A stretch of DNA of 64,000 bases from Actinoallomurus liliacearum (GCF_039542035.1 NZ_BAABHJ010000039.1:181770-245769), one strand, 5' to 3'; positions 1 through 9,238 are shown, counted from the stretch's first letter. Made by a program: numbers and translations. Notes: generated by a model from the sequence alone, not told the origin.

Positions 1-141
1 ATGACGTCGCTGGCGGAGGCACCCAAGGTGCTGGGCTGGGGTGAGCCTGCGGTCGCTCAGGTCAAGCTGGCGGCTCGGATCGCCGAGGAGGCGTGGGGCG
101 TGCCGGTCGGCTCGCCGGAACCGACCGGCTATGTCGATTGA
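1..141 (+). CDS. 3' end of an unidentified CDS (partial)
   Basis: An open frame enters from the left edge and ends at TGA 139-141. The last 46 residues (MTSLAEAPKVLGWG... to ...EPTGYVD) are Ala/Glu-rich with a likely amphipathic helix. The first codon of the window happens to be ATG, so a complete 46-residue peptide is possible, but a longer gene starting to the left is more likely. No family is recognised. Confidence 0.4.
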   Translation: MTSLAEAPKVLGWGEPAVAQVKLAARIAEEAWGVPVGSPEPTGYVD

Positions 142-576
142 CGCACGGCCCCCCAGATACCGGCGAAGGTGGCCCTCCACCTGAGCGCGGTAGTCACGGT
201 CCGTGCCGCGGACCCTCAAGTCCTTTACCGAGTGGAGAGGAGCGCGTCTTGGCTCATCACGGCGATCTTCCCGCGCGGGACGTCTAACGCGTCCGCTGCG
301 CGGTGCTGGATCGCGGCCGCGTCCTGGTGGCCGACCTCAAGGCGCAGGCGATTGCTTGGCCGCTGTGGTGGCCGACGAGGCTGGCGTTGGCGCAGAGTCG
401 ATGCGATCACGACCGCCGGACGTTCGTCGCTACGTCCTGGACCGCTTCTGGCCACGGCGCGCCAGCTGAGATACCGGCGTTTACCACGGTGCCCTGCTTG
501 ACTCAGGAGAAGTCCCAGCTTGGGACGTGCCTCTCGTCACCACAGGTGAGTGACGAGACGAGAAGGGGGGCACCGA
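142..576. other. 435-base region without a supportable gene
   Basis: Several short overlapping frames exist on both strands. None has a good ribosome-binding site, recognisable motifs or convincing codon use. One plus-strand frame ending near 469 reads like a gene tail, but it has no matching start. Nothing is called here beyond the ribosome-binding site of the next gene at 561-570. Confidence 0.5.
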
Positions 577-1434
577 ATGTCGCTGAGTCTGGTCAAGGGC
601 CAGTTCAAGATCGTGCGCAGCCAGCCCGATGGGGACTCGATCCACTTCTATCCCGACGATAAGGAGGCCTTCACCAAGCTCAACGTGAGCGCCCATCTGT
701 CCGCAGTCGGCAGTGTGCAGCTGCGCCTGGACGCCATCGACGCGCTCGAAACCCACTACACCCCGCGGAGCGGGACGACGCAGCACCAGCCCCTCGACCT
801 CGCGCACGCCGCCGCCGACCGGCTGCTCGCTCTGCTCGGCTTCACCGACATCCAGCGCGACGGCGAGACGATCACTAGCGCGACTCCGGACCAGACGCCG
901 GGCTACATCCTCACGCGGTTCGCCGACAAGTACGGCCGGCCGGTCTGTTTCCTCTACGCCGGGAACAGCGACCAGGCCGACCTTAGCCCGGTGTATGTCA
1001 CCACGGAGATTCTCCAGGGCAGCGTGAATCATCAGCTCCTCGCCGAAGGGCTGGTGTACCCGACGTTCTACAGCCAGCTGTACCCGGACCTGCGCACCGA
1101 GCTGACAAGTGCCGCCCAGAACGCCCGCACCGCCGGCACCGGGATCTGGCAGAAGGATGCGACGACGAGCGGCGCGACCATCTCCAGCCTCACCGATCTG
1201 GACGACCAGATCGTGATTGTCCCCAAGCTGTTCCGCCGTCTCGTCGACTACATCGCCCTTGGCGCGGGAAGCACAGCTCTTGACGGGTTCACGAACTTCC
1301 TCGCCAGCCGCGGTGACCGGCTCATCGTCATCCCGGACACCCACGTCACGGGATTCGACACGGTCGTCGAGGTGACCGGCCAGACCGTGCGGCTCACCCA
1401 CCCGCCTGAGGAACTCGTGTTCATCGAGGCATGA
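577..1434 (+). CDS. Staphylococcal-nuclease-like (SNase) domain protein
   Basis: A 285-residue protein. Residues about 10-185 follow the layout of SNase/thermonuclease domains: an early DGDS (18-21) in the calcium-binding position, then RLDAIDALE (50-58) equivalent to the Arg/Asp/Glu active-site strand, a GR in the following strand, and the family-typical HQLLAEGLVYP with a closing TGIWQKD. The C-terminal 100 residues are extra and unassigned. There is no signal peptide, so the protein probably acts in the cytoplasm. ATG 577 is preferred to GTG 550 because a strong ribosome-binding site (AGAAGGGGGG) lies just upstream. Nuclease activity is inferred; the domain is sometimes non-catalytic. Confidence 0.7.
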   Translation: MSLSLVKGQFKIVRSQPDGDSIHFYPDDKEAFTKLNVSAHLSAVGSVQLRLDAIDALETHYTPRSGTTQHQPLDLAHAAADRLLALLGFTDIQRDGETITSATPDQTPGYILTRFADKYGRPVCFLYAGNSDQADLSPVYVTTEILQGSVNHQLLAEGLVYPTFYSQLYPDLRTELTSAAQNARTAGTGIWQKDATTSGATISSLTDLDDQIVIVPKLFRRLVDYIALGAGSTALDGFTNFLASRGDRLIVIPDTHVTGFDTVVEVTGQTVRLTHPPEELVFIEA

Positions 1435-1490
1435 GGCGCAGCCTCGCAGTCCTTAGGCGCCACAGGGGGGCGTTTCCGCGAGCGCCCTTC

Positions 1491-2081
1491 TCAGGATTTT
1501 GGGGAGGCGTCGTGGGACGGTCTGGTGCAGGACGGAGCCAGGCTCGCGTCGCGCATGATCAGTTGAACCGTGGCCTCGAGCGTGCTGGTCTCGGCGATCA
1601 CGGTCTCGCACCGATCGGGCAGCAGGCCCAGCGGCTGGTACCAGTCCCGCATCTGCTCGGCCCCGAACTCTGCTCGCTGCGGCCGTCCTGCGTGCCGACG
1701 GAGCGTCTCTTCCCAAGAGACGTCCAGGTAGAACCAGGCGCTGCGCGGGTGGTCGCGGCGCAGAGCCTGCAACATGGGCCCGTAACGATCGGCGGCCAGG
1801 ATCCCTTCGAGGATTACGTGATAGCCGGCTCCGAGCGCATGGCGGGTGATCGTATCGATCAGCCCGATGTTCACCCCGCCGGGCACATCATGCTCGCGCA
1901 GTATCTGGCGCCGTATGACGTCCTGGCTGACGATCGCCAGGCCGCGGCCATAAGCCGCCCGCACCGCATGGGCGATGCTTGTCTTTCCTGCTCCTGAGTT
2001 ACCACGCAGGACGATCAGTGTCGGTGAGGCCGTTGAATCGCATCGGTCGTATGAGGACGGCCCTGCTTCGTAATCGGGCAC
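1491..2081 (-). CDS. AAA-type small P-loop kinase / ATPase
   Basis: A 196-residue protein with a Walker A motif GNSGAGKTS near residues 27-35, set in the short beta-strand LIVLR, followed by a lid-containing kinase fold (IVSQDVIRRQILREH, then YHVILEGIL and WFYLDVSWEETLRRH). This is the layout of the AAA_33/zeta-toxin-like kinases that phosphorylate nucleotides, sugars or small metabolites. No second toxin-antitoxin gene is adjacent. The start is uncertain: GTG 2081 is used because residues upstream of it look non-coding, but ATG 2159 is in frame. The substrate is unknown. Confidence 0.65.
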   Translation of the reverse strand: MPDYEAGPSSYDRCDSTASPTLIVLRGNSGAGKTSIAHAVRAAYGRGLAIVSQDVIRRQILREHDVPGGVNIGLIDTITRHALGAGYHVILEGILAADRYGPMLQALRRDHPRSAWFYLDVSWEETLRRHAGRPQRAEFGAEQMRDWYQPLGLLPDRCETVIAETSTLEATVQLIMRDASLAPSCTRPSHDASPKS

Positions 2082-2636
2082 GCCGCTGACGCTAACAGAG
2101 TCGTTCCCTGAGGATCTCGCTCTGGGCGGCTGCCATGCCACACATCGGGTCCATGGCATGTGGGCTCTGGGCGTCCGGGTGTTGGGACACGAGCTCCCGC
2201 ACGTTGCCGGTGATGGTGTCACCGTGCTCGCAGCCTAGACCTGACCCACGAACCCTGCCCTCACCTCTAGGCGACGCCTCGGCCACCCCCGCTGAGCCGC
2301 CTCCTGGCTGATAGCACCAGCCCCTACCTCATGGCTCGCCGCAGTTTCCAGAGTCCCGGACCGATGCGCCTCGCACCGCCGGCTCGCTGGGATACGACGG
2401 CCGGCCAAGGTGCCCGTCCCGACCTCCTGGCACGCCGTCACCGGACAAGACGGAAAAATCTGAAATAAATAGCCCTAACTGGCATTCCTTCTCATTTAAC
2501 TTATCGGGCGCCTGTCGCGATAAAGCGAAAACCGATGATGGTCAGTGTCAGGGTTTAACACGATAGCGTGAGCCCCTCCAGCCGCGAGATCATAGCCACG
2601 TAACCCCCCGCAGGTCGCCGAGAAAGGAACCCCCCG
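2082..2636. other. 555-base region; AT-richer promoter area before the nuclease gene
   Basis: No convincing gene. The stretch 2450-2540 is clearly AT-richer than its surroundings (runs such as GAAATAAATAG and CATTTAACTTATC), unlike the rest of the window. It probably holds the promoter of the secreted nuclease gene at 2637 and may be of foreign origin. Confidence 0.45.
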
Positions 2637-3719
2637 ATGCGCAATAGCTGGATATCGGCATTAATCGTCAGCTTCACCTCGATACTGATCACCGGGTCAT
2701 CGCCGGCATCGGCGATATCGGCGCCCCACCCTGACGCCGGCCAGGACACGACACGGCCCATCGGACCGGCCGCCGCCCGCGACGGCGATCACGTAGGCGG
2801 CGCACTCACGATGGAGCCGATAGCGGCCGGCGCGCCCGGCTCGCTGGCGGCCGAGGACTGCACACCCGGTTACGACCGGACCACGGCCTGCCAGAACGGC
2901 GGCGGCTACGCAGAGGTCTACCGAGGCGGACAGACGATCGGGAGGGCGACCTTCACGACGAACTACAAGATCATCCTCGACATCAAGCAGCGGGTCTTCG
3001 CCGAGAAGGTCGCGATCCACATCACGTCGGCGACCGGAGTCGGGGCCGGGATCACCGCCCACTTCAAGGGCATGTGCTCCTCGCCGTGCAAGGCCGACAG
3101 CCAGGTCCCGTCGGGGTTGATGAAGCCGGGCACCACGATCAAGGGCCTCGTCGCCTACACTGACAGCACCAAGACCAAGCACACCGGCGCGATCACCCAT
3201 CAGATGTCGGTGACCTATCCCGGCGCGACCTCCACCACGCTTCGGGCGCCGTTCGCCTTGAAGTTCCGGTGCGATGATCTGCTGAAAGGCCAAGGCGCGG
3301 GCTGTGTCTGGCCCGACTACACACCGACCATCACCACCCTGAGCGGCCTGCGGTTCATCAGCGCCAACATCCGCCGGTGGCAGGGCCGGGGAGCGCCGAA
3401 GCTGCTGCACCGCAACAGCTACCTGACCGACAAGAACCGGTACGAGGTCTGCGGGAAGGCCAAGCTGCCCCCGGGCTGGAAGCCGCCGGCGGGCTGGCCA
3501 CTGCCGATTTCCGACCCGGACAACAAGCCGACCTGCGACGAGTACGCCTTCGCAAGTAGCAACGAGGGCGGCACGCGTGCCGGCAACGGCTACGACTGGG
3601 TGCCCCACGGTGAGAACAACAGCCAGGGCGCCCTGCTGAAGAACTTCTACTACGCCAACCGTGTCCTGAACGCCAAATCGGCCCGGGACGTCGGAGACGG
3701 CTTCAACGTCGCCGTCTGA
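2637..3719 (+). CDS. Secreted NucA/NucB-type DNase
   Basis: A 360-residue exported protein. The N-terminus is a classical signal peptide: positive MRN, hydrophobic ISALIVSFTSILITG, and cleavage after SSPASA near residue 26. The C-terminal 70 residues carry the NucA/NucB signature: CDEYAFASSNEGG near 300-312, equivalent to the CDEYPxAxxxEGG core of the bacillar nuclease, followed by ENNSQG near 326 and a FYYANR helix. Several Cys pairs suit an extracellular enzyme. The middle region has no recognised domain. The ATG has an AAAGGA site upstream. A GC-rich hairpin follows the stop, then a co-oriented gene for a possible inhibitor. Extracellular DNA degradation or competition is the likely role (inferred). 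Confidence 0.75.
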   Translation: MRNSWISALIVSFTSILITGSSPASAISAPHPDAGQDTTRPIGPAAARDGDHVGGALTMEPIAAGAPGSLAAEDCTPGYDRTTACQNGGGYAEVYRGGQTIGRATFTTNYKIILDIKQRVFAEKVAIHITSATGVGAGITAHFKGMCSSPCKADSQVPSGLMKPGTTIKGLVAYTDSTKTKHTGAITHQMSVTYPGATSTTLRAPFALKFRCDDLLKGQGAGCVWPDYTPTITTLSGLRFISANIRRWQGRGAPKLLHRNSYLTDKNRYEVCGKAKLPPGWKPPAGWPLPISDPDNKPTCDEYAFASSNEGGTRAGNGYDWVPHGENNSQGALLKNFYYANRVLNAKSARDVGDGFNVAV

Positions 3720-3730
3720 CACCGAACCGT

Positions 3731-3767
3731 GAACGGGGCGGAGGCCGCCTAGCGCCCCGCCCCGTTC
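3731..3767 (+). terminator. GC-rich hairpin after the nuclease gene
   Basis: An 11-base-pair stem (GAACGGGGCGG at 3731-3741 with its complement ending at 3767) and a 15-base loop, 12 bases after the nuclease stop. There is no U-run, as is usual for actinobacterial terminators. It could be a partial terminator that sets the ratio between the nuclease and the following gene. Confidence 0.5.
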
Positions 3768-3800
3768 GCCTCCTCGTGTGGCCCATGCAGGGCAGGGAAG

Positions 3801-4895
3801 ATGAGCGACGTGGGAACCAGCACGCCCACCGGCCGCAACGACGGCGACGGCGACGGCGACAAGACCGTCTACCGCGGGCTCGTGCGCGCCGATCACCACC
3901 AGTACTGGCTACGGGACCAGACCGAGCCGAACCTCGACACGCTGTTCGACAACGACGACCCCGGCGCCCATCCGCTCGTGGCGATCGACGACAGCCGCCA
4001 CATGGCGTGTGTCCACACCGGCATGTACGGCTTCGACCTCCCCCTGACCATCGAAGCCTGGACGCACCGCCCCGAATCCGACCTGGACCACTGGGAAGAG
4101 GCGATCGAGTTCAGCCTGCTCCTCGACGACGGCGCCCGGGTGGAATCCATCCTGTCCGAGGACGGTGGTCTCGACTTCGTCCTGCCCGCCCCGGCCACGT
4201 CGAGTGAGGCAGCATCCGGCAGCTTCCGGGTACGCCTGCACGCCACGGGCCGCCAGCGCGCGGAAGAGATGGAGCACATCTCTCTGGAGCGAGGCGATGA
4301 ACTGGCCGAAGAACACATGATCCAGATCTGGGCTGCGCCACCAGAACCGGTGCTATGGCTGAAGGAACACCTCTGGCCGGCCTGGGAACCCGACACCTCA
4401 GTCCCCAGAACTGACTTCTGCGTGGAGACCGCCACCGGCCAATATTGGCTCAGTGACTACACCACCGGCCGGCACGCCGCCAACGTCACCGGCCGGGGAA
4501 ACGGCATCATCGTTCCCGAGCCAGGCGGCCACATGGCAGCGATCTTCACCGGGCAGGCCGACAGCATCGTCGAGGTCGTGCGCGACATCCTCCCGGGCGA
4601 ACCGGAGCTCGAACTCGATGACTGGGAAGAGATTGCCGAGGTTGGCATGGTCTTCACCGGCCCCGACCTCGGCTTCAACTTCCTCGACGAGTCCGCCCCA
4701 CCGGGGTATGAGTACCTCCCCGCCGAGCCGGGCCAATCCCGCACCTACCGGGTCCGGGTCTCGGTCACCGGCCGCCATCGCCGCTATGAACTGGCAGGCC
4801 GCGCTCCCGACGAGCATCGTCACGCCGAACGCCACATGATTCAAATCTGGCCCGCTCCCGAGGGACCACAGAAGATCTGGAAGGCCAGCGGATGA
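3801..4895 (+). CDS. Duplicated-domain protein, possible ComJ/Nin-like nuclease inhibitor
   Basis: A 364-residue acidic soluble protein made of two homologous halves (about 25-185 and 205-360). Each half has a QYWL(R/S)D strand, a D(H/D)WEE helix, a (F/Y)RVR(L/V).(A/V)TGR(Q/H) strand and ends in HMIQIW(A/P)AP. The first half resembles Bacillus Nin/ComJ, the inhibitor of NucA, in order and local pattern (HHQY near the start, then ARVESILSEDGGLDFVLP). That likeness is by eye only. It starts 81 bases after the secreted NucA/NucB-type nuclease on the same strand, so an immunity or inhibitor role is a reasonable inference. There is no signal peptide. An alternative is an unrelated actinobacterial hypothetical family. 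Confidence 0.6.
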   Translation: MSDVGTSTPTGRNDGDGDGDKTVYRGLVRADHHQYWLRDQTEPNLDTLFDNDDPGAHPLVAIDDSRHMACVHTGMYGFDLPLTIEAWTHRPESDLDHWEEAIEFSLLLDDGARVESILSEDGGLDFVLPAPATSSEAASGSFRVRLHATGRQRAEEMEHISLERGDELAEEHMIQIWAAPPEPVLWLKEHLWPAWEPDTSVPRTDFCVETATGQYWLSDYTTGRHAANVTGRGNGIIVPEPGGHMAAIFTGQADSIVEVVRDILPGEPELELDDWEEIAEVGMVFTGPDLGFNFLDESAPPGYEYLPAEPGQSRTYRVRVSVTGRHRRYELAGRAPDEHRHAERHMIQIWPAPEGPQKIWKASG

Positions 4896-5205
4896 CGATC
4901 AGGTCGCGGCGCCCGGTCGCCGCTGCGCTGCTGGCCAAGGTCTGCCCGTTGTAGATTGGCCAAGATCTGCTCAGCCACGCCGCCCCCGCGCACCGCCCGC
5001 TAGGTCGCTGGCACGTGACTGGACCACCAGATCGCCTCGTCCATCCGGACGATCCCGGTGCACAGTGCCATCCCCAGCGGCCGGCCAGCTAGCGGCGAGC
5101 TGACCATCTCGGCGGACGCACTGGGGCGGGTCGTGGCCGCCTTACTCGGCCGGGACGACTCGGGGATTGATCCACAAGCTCGCGATCACCCATACGCTGA
5201 CTCAC
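4896..5205. other. 310-base intergenic region
   Basis: No gene, repeat or clear promoter can be supported. Frames crossing it start at weak codons and lack ribosome-binding sites. Confidence 0.4.
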
Positions 5206-5874
5206 ATGTCGGACGAAGGTTGGGAGGCCCGCCTCGGGTGGACCCACGGGCTGATTTCCGCAGTCCCGGCCGAGCGGGAAATCGCCCTGCGGCACCATAT
5301 GGCCACCGGAGCCGCCGTGTTGGCGGCGCTTCAGCGGATGAACGGGCATTGGCACCGCACCCGCGCCGACTACAGCGATCCGGCGTTCCGCCAGTCCATC
5401 GCCGAGCACATCGCCGCGCAGCGTTACGGCTTCCCGTCCGGCATCTGGCAGCAGGTCTCCGCGAAGGACGTGCCGCACTGGCCCGGGCTGCCCTACGTCC
5501 TCAACTTCCTGGAATGGGAGGCCCGCTACCCGGACCTGTGGACCAAACACGCCAGGCATTGGGGGACCAAGGAAAGCTGGCTGCGAGCTCTCGCCGTCCC
5601 CGGGCACGAGGACATCACCCGCGAGCGCCTCGCCGCCATGCTTGAGCTCATCGTGGCCAGGGCCTACCGCTGCAAGGACCGACGCTACGTCGGCATCGCA
5701 CGCGTCATCGACAGCCCCGAACTCCGCAATCGGCTGGCCTCTGTGGCCGAGCAGCCCAACCCATGGGCCAGGCTCCACGCCACCTACGTACTGGACATGC
5801 TGCGGCACCCCGAACGACCCAACACCCGAGCCGTGTGGAAAAGGCATGTGGCCGGAGTGAGGCGGACCGTTTAG
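5206..5874 (+). CDS. Hypothetical protein, all-helical
   Basis: A 222-residue soluble protein rich in Trp, His and Arg (WEARLGWTHGL, HWHRTRADYSD, NFLEWEARYPDLW, TKHARHWGTKESW). It is predicted to be mainly helical, with no signal peptide or membrane segment. No family is recognised. ATG 5206 is chosen over TTG 5167; neither has a strong ribosome-binding site. Codon use fits a real gene. It stands alone within the island. Confidence 0.5.
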   Translation: MSDEGWEARLGWTHGLISAVPAEREIALRHHMATGAAVLAALQRMNGHWHRTRADYSDPAFRQSIAEHIAAQRYGFPSGIWQQVSAKDVPHWPGLPYVLNFLEWEARYPDLWTKHARHWGTKESWLRALAVPGHEDITRERLAAMLELIVARAYRCKDRRYVGIARVIDSPELRNRLASVAEQPNPWARLHATYVLDMLRHPERPNTRAVWKRHVAGVRRTV

Positions 5875-6095
5875 CCGACCGCGCGGTGCACCCACGCCAT
5901 CTTTCGCGTGCCGCCGCGCATGAGGTGAGCCGGACCGGCCCTTGCCACGCATCGGAGGTCCTCGCCATCGACATCGAGGACCGGACGAGCTGTCGGAACA
6001 GCACACTCACTGTCCGTCAGACCGGCAGTGTCAACGACGCTCGAATTCTGATCCCCTGGCGACCACAGTGACCCCCGGCGGGGCCTCACACACGG

Positions 6096-6278
6096 TCAGC
6101 TGGCTTTCTTCCCGCCGCCCTTGCCGCCGGCCGCCTTCCGGTCCGCGGAGGCCTGGATTCGGCTGTGTCCGCCGTCCCTGGCGAGCTTGCCGGTCGGGTT
6201 CTTGTCCGCGGAGGACTGCGCGCGGCTCGCGGACTTCTGCTGAGGTGTCCGGTCGCCCTTGCCCGTGTTCTTCCCCAT
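6096..6278 (-). CDS. Small basic disordered protein
   Basis: A 60-residue Lys/Gly/Ser-rich peptide (MGKNTGKGDRTPQQKSA... to ...GKGGGKKAS) with no hydrophobic core. Its composition resembles small basic proteins of unknown function common in actinomycetes. An ATG start and compact length support it, but with no domain and a weak ribosome-binding site it remains tentative. Confidence 0.45.
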   Translation of the reverse strand: MGKNTGKGDRTPQQKSASRAQSSADKNPTGKLARDGGHSRIQASADRKAAGGKGGGKKAS

Positions 6279-6574
6279 GCCGATGACGTACCCCGATGCG
6301 GTCCCGTCTGCACGGAGTTATCCACAGAACCGGTTTCGGCCCTGACCTCCGTGCCTGTCGTCCACCACGGTGGACGGCATGACCGCCACGACTCTCGCCG
6401 TACGCCTGGCACTGCTCGCGCGGAAGCTCGCGATGGAACGTCCGCCTGACCGCGATGACCAACCTCCCTCCTCGCCGGGGAGCTCCGGGAAGTCCGGGGT
6501 CGGGCATGTGATGCTGTCCGACCGCCTCTCTCGCCCCCAAGGGGTGAAACGACAAGAGAGGAAGTGCATCCGCC

Positions 6575-6755
6575 ATGGACGAGCACAACACCCACGAGGA
6601 CCAGATCATCATGGTCGTCTTCGTGACGGCCCTGGCGGCCCCTCTCCCGGGCGACGCCGAGGGACCAAGTCGAGGCCGAGCGGCAGCGGCGCGAGATCGC
6701 CGAGAAGTTCTCAGCGGCCGACCGATGGTACCGGCGACGCCGCTTCGGCTACTGA
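6575..6755 (+). pseudogene. Frameshifted small gene
   Basis: A well-placed ribosome-binding site (GAGAGGAAG) precedes ATG 6575. The frame opens with MDEHNTHEDQIIMVVFVTAL, a short polar segment and a hydrophobic stretch. About 25 codons on, the coding pattern jumps to another frame, which reads DQVEAERQRREIAEKF and ends RRRRFGY at TGA 6753-6755. The two parts together would give a peptide of about 59 residues. A single indel near 6640-6660 explains this; a sequencing error is equally possible. Confidence 0.35.
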
Positions 6756-6969
6756 GATCACCGCGCGGGCCGGGCGGCCACCAGCGCCGCCCGGCCCGGG
6801 TGTCGGTAAGAGCTGTTTTCACCAGATACACGCGATGGTGGCGGACCACATCAGATTCCCGTTTCCTGTCGGCGCGCGCGAATACAGTGTCGCCGCGCGC
6901 GGGCCCACAGCCACGCGATTACGACCATTGTGCAAGTCGAGGAAGAGAACGCTCTTGTAGTCTGACGCG

Positions 6970-7863
6970 GTGTCTGAAACCCCGACGTTCACGGAATCGG
7001 GCCTGTCTCCGGTCCTGGACAAAGCCTGTAAGAAGGCCAATCTGTCCGCCGAGCGCGCCGAGCTGCTCCGGGTGGGGGAGAACGCGATCTACCTGCTCCC
7101 GGACGAGCAGGTTGTGGTGAGAATCGCCCGGTCGGCCGACCAGTTGCCGCGGATGCGTCGGGAGCTGTGCGTCGCCCGGTGGCTCGACGCCGGAGGCGTG
7201 CCCACGGTGCGCCCGTACGACCTCGGCCAGCAGCCGATCGTCGCAAGCGAGCATCCCGTCTCTTTCTGGCACGCTGTCAGCGGAGGCCCCACACCAGACA
7301 CCGCCGATTTGGCGCGCCTGCTGGCCGGCTTCCACGCCTTGGACGACTGTCCATGTGATCTGCCGGCGTTCGATCCGCTGGCCAAGGTCATGCCCCGGCT
7401 GGAGGCTGCGATCGGTGTCAGCGACGCAGACTGGGATTTTCTGGCTGCCCGCTGCCGAGAGCTGGACGAGCGCTGGCGCGATCTCGAGTTCGCGCTACCG
7501 CCTGGGCCGATCCACGGGGATGCCTGGACGGGAAACCTGATGGCCGACCGCGACCAGGTCGTTCTAGGAGACTTCGAGGCGGCCGCGATCGGACCCAGGG
7601 AGTGGGATCTGATGCCGATCGCCATCGCCCAATCGCGCTACGGGCTTCCCGCCGATCGCTACCAGCAGTTCGTCGACGCCTACGGGGGGTTCGACGTCAC
7701 CAAATGGTCGGGTTACCTCGTGCTGCGGGAGGTCCGCGAACTCGGGATGACGACATGGCTGATGCAGATGATTCTCGAGAACACCGCCATCGAAGAAGAG
7801 TTCCAGAATCGAGTGACCTCACTGCGGGAGGGTGACTTTGCGCGTGCGTGGACGACTTTCTAA
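6970..7863 (+). CDS. Aminoglycoside-phosphotransferase-like kinase (APH family)
   Basis: A 297-residue protein with the APH/choline-kinase fold. The catalytic loop is HGDAWTGN near residue 182 and the metal-binding DFE is near 201 (LGDFEAAAIGPREWDL). The N-lobe contains the short beta-strands VVVRIAR and a helical MRRELCVARWL. It likely phosphorylates a small hydroxyl compound; the substrate is unknown and antibiotic resistance cannot be assumed. The start is GTG 6970. Its 3' end overlaps the next gene by 32 bases, so the two are probably co-transcribed and translationally coupled. Confidence 0.75.
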   Translation: MSETPTFTESGLSPVLDKACKKANLSAERAELLRVGENAIYLLPDEQVVVRIARSADQLPRMRRELCVARWLDAGGVPTVRPYDLGQQPIVASEHPVSFWHAVSGGPTPDTADLARLLAGFHALDDCPCDLPAFDPLAKVMPRLEAAIGVSDADWDFLAARCRELDERWRDLEFALPPGPIHGDAWTGNLMADRDQVVLGDFEAAAIGPREWDLMPIAIAQSRYGLPADRYQQFVDAYGGFDVTKWSGYLVLREVRELGMTTWLMQMILENTAIEEEFQNRVTSLREGDFARAWTTF

Positions 7864-9238
7864 GCCGACGTCGCCCCCTGCCCACCCCTCCTCGGCCCAG
7901 GGCGCCGATCCGCCAACACGACGCACCAGCGTGCGCATCACCAACGTCTACGCCACCCCATGGCGGCTCGACGAAGAGCCCGCCGGTCATCTCGGCGAGC
8001 ACCTGCGACTGTGGCGCTTGGAACGCCACTATCGGATCTCCGCCGACCAGTTCCCGGCCGTGGTCTGTCGGCAGACCGTGACGCCGGACGCGCTGTCCTT
8101 CAAGCGCTTCAAGGCCGCCGGCCAGGTCCGTGAGGCCCGGGTGTGCCTGTTCCGGCTCCCGACGGCTCAGATCATCGCCGTATTCAGCATCGACGTCGAC
8201 TGCAAGCTGGGCGACACGATCCGGCTGCTGGAAGACTGCTACTTCGGCGACGACGTCCACATCGACCAGGCGACGCTCGAAGAGTTCGCGCACACGACCG
8301 CCGAAGGCCTCGGAGCCGACACCGGCAGCGAGCCAGCCTTCCTGCCCGAACGCCACCAGATCGTGTTCGGACCGACCGCGCCCGCCGCCGACCACGCGGA
8401 CGAACTGACCCAGCGATTGATCTACCGCGCCGATCTCCCGTACCAAAGCCAGCACAGCGAGATCCGCCACCCCGGCGAGCTCAACCGCCGCCCCGGCTGG
8501 CTCGCCGCCGTCAGTCCCTACGTCAGCGTCGTCTGCGGGCACGCCGATTTCATCGAAAACACCGTGTTCATCTCCGCCGTCCAAGCCGTCGGCGCCGCCG
8601 CCGAACTACGCCAGATCCGCCACGCCGCCCACCGCGCCGTACGGCTATTCCGCCGCGGGCAGCACGCCGACACCGCCACCATCGCCCAGCGCCGCCACCT
8701 GCTGGAGCGAATCTCCGACGAGCTCAGCGACTTCCAGCTCGAACTGTCCTACAGCGTCGAGGCCTCAATCGACCTCGGACTACTCGTCCCATCACTGCGC
8801 GCCGAAAGCTTCCACACCGCGCTATACGAATCGATGTGCCTGGCGGACAGGGCACAGACCGTAGCCCGCATGCTGCAGCGCCTGGCGCACGCAGCCGACG
8901 CTGAGCTCACCGCAATCGAAAGCATCGAGCGCCGAGCCGACGACGACCGCCGGATCCGATGGACAGTCGCGGCCGGCTTCGTCTCCACGATCGCCATCCC
9001 GTCCGGCCTTATCTTCGCGTTCTTCGGCATCAACGCCAGCCAGGTCGACCCGCGCCGATCCATCTTCGACCACCACTACCTGGACGTGTACCTGCTCGTG
9101 GCCTTAATCGTGGCTCTCGGCGCCGTCCTGTACGTTGCGCTCTACGCGCAGCACCGCGCCCGCTCGCACCCAGGGGCCGAGCGGGTCAAGACCAGCCCGG
9201 GGCCCGGTACTCGCCGGGCCGCAGCACCACCAGGCTGA
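7832..9238 (+). CDS. CorA-like membrane protein with GIN in place of GMN
   Basis: A protein of up to 468 residues. A long soluble helical N-domain is followed near residue 376 by two membrane helices separated by a short loop. The end of the first helix reads FFGINAS (about 397-403), where the CorA magnesium/cobalt transporters have the pore signature GMN. The second helix is YLLVALIVALGAVLYVAL, followed by a short basic tail. This topology is that of CorA/ZntB. With Ile replacing Met, the ion preference or transport itself may differ. The start may be GTG 7832, overlapping the kinase gene, or GTG 7931, which removes a low-complexity leader. Confidence 0.65.
   Translation: MTLRVRGRLSKPTSPPAHPSSAQGADPPTRRTSVRITNVYATPWRLDEEPAGHLGEHLRLWRLERHYRISADQFPAVVCRQTVTPDALSFKRFKAAGQVREARVCLFRLPTAQIIAVFSIDVDCKLGDTIRLLEDCYFGDDVHIDQATLEEFAHTTAEGLGADTGSEPAFLPERHQIVFGPTAPAADHADELTQRLIYRADLPYQSQHSEIRHPGELNRRPGWLAAVSPYVSVVCGHADFIENTVFISAVQAVGAAAELRQIRHAAHRAVRLFRRGQHADTATIAQRRHLLERISDELSDFQLELSYSVEASIDLGLLVPSLRAESFHTALYESMCLADRAQTVARMLQRLAHAADAELTAIESIERRADDDRRIRWTVAAGFVSTIAIPSGLIFAFFGINASQVDPRRSIFDHHYLDVYLLVALIVALGAVLYVALYAQHRARSHPGAERVKTSPGPGTRRAAAPPG

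Noticed and set aside
1491..2222. P-loop kinase as a zeta toxin of a toxin-antitoxin pair
   Set aside because: The Walker motif fits the fold, but no small antitoxin gene lies next to it and zeta-specific residues cannot be shown.
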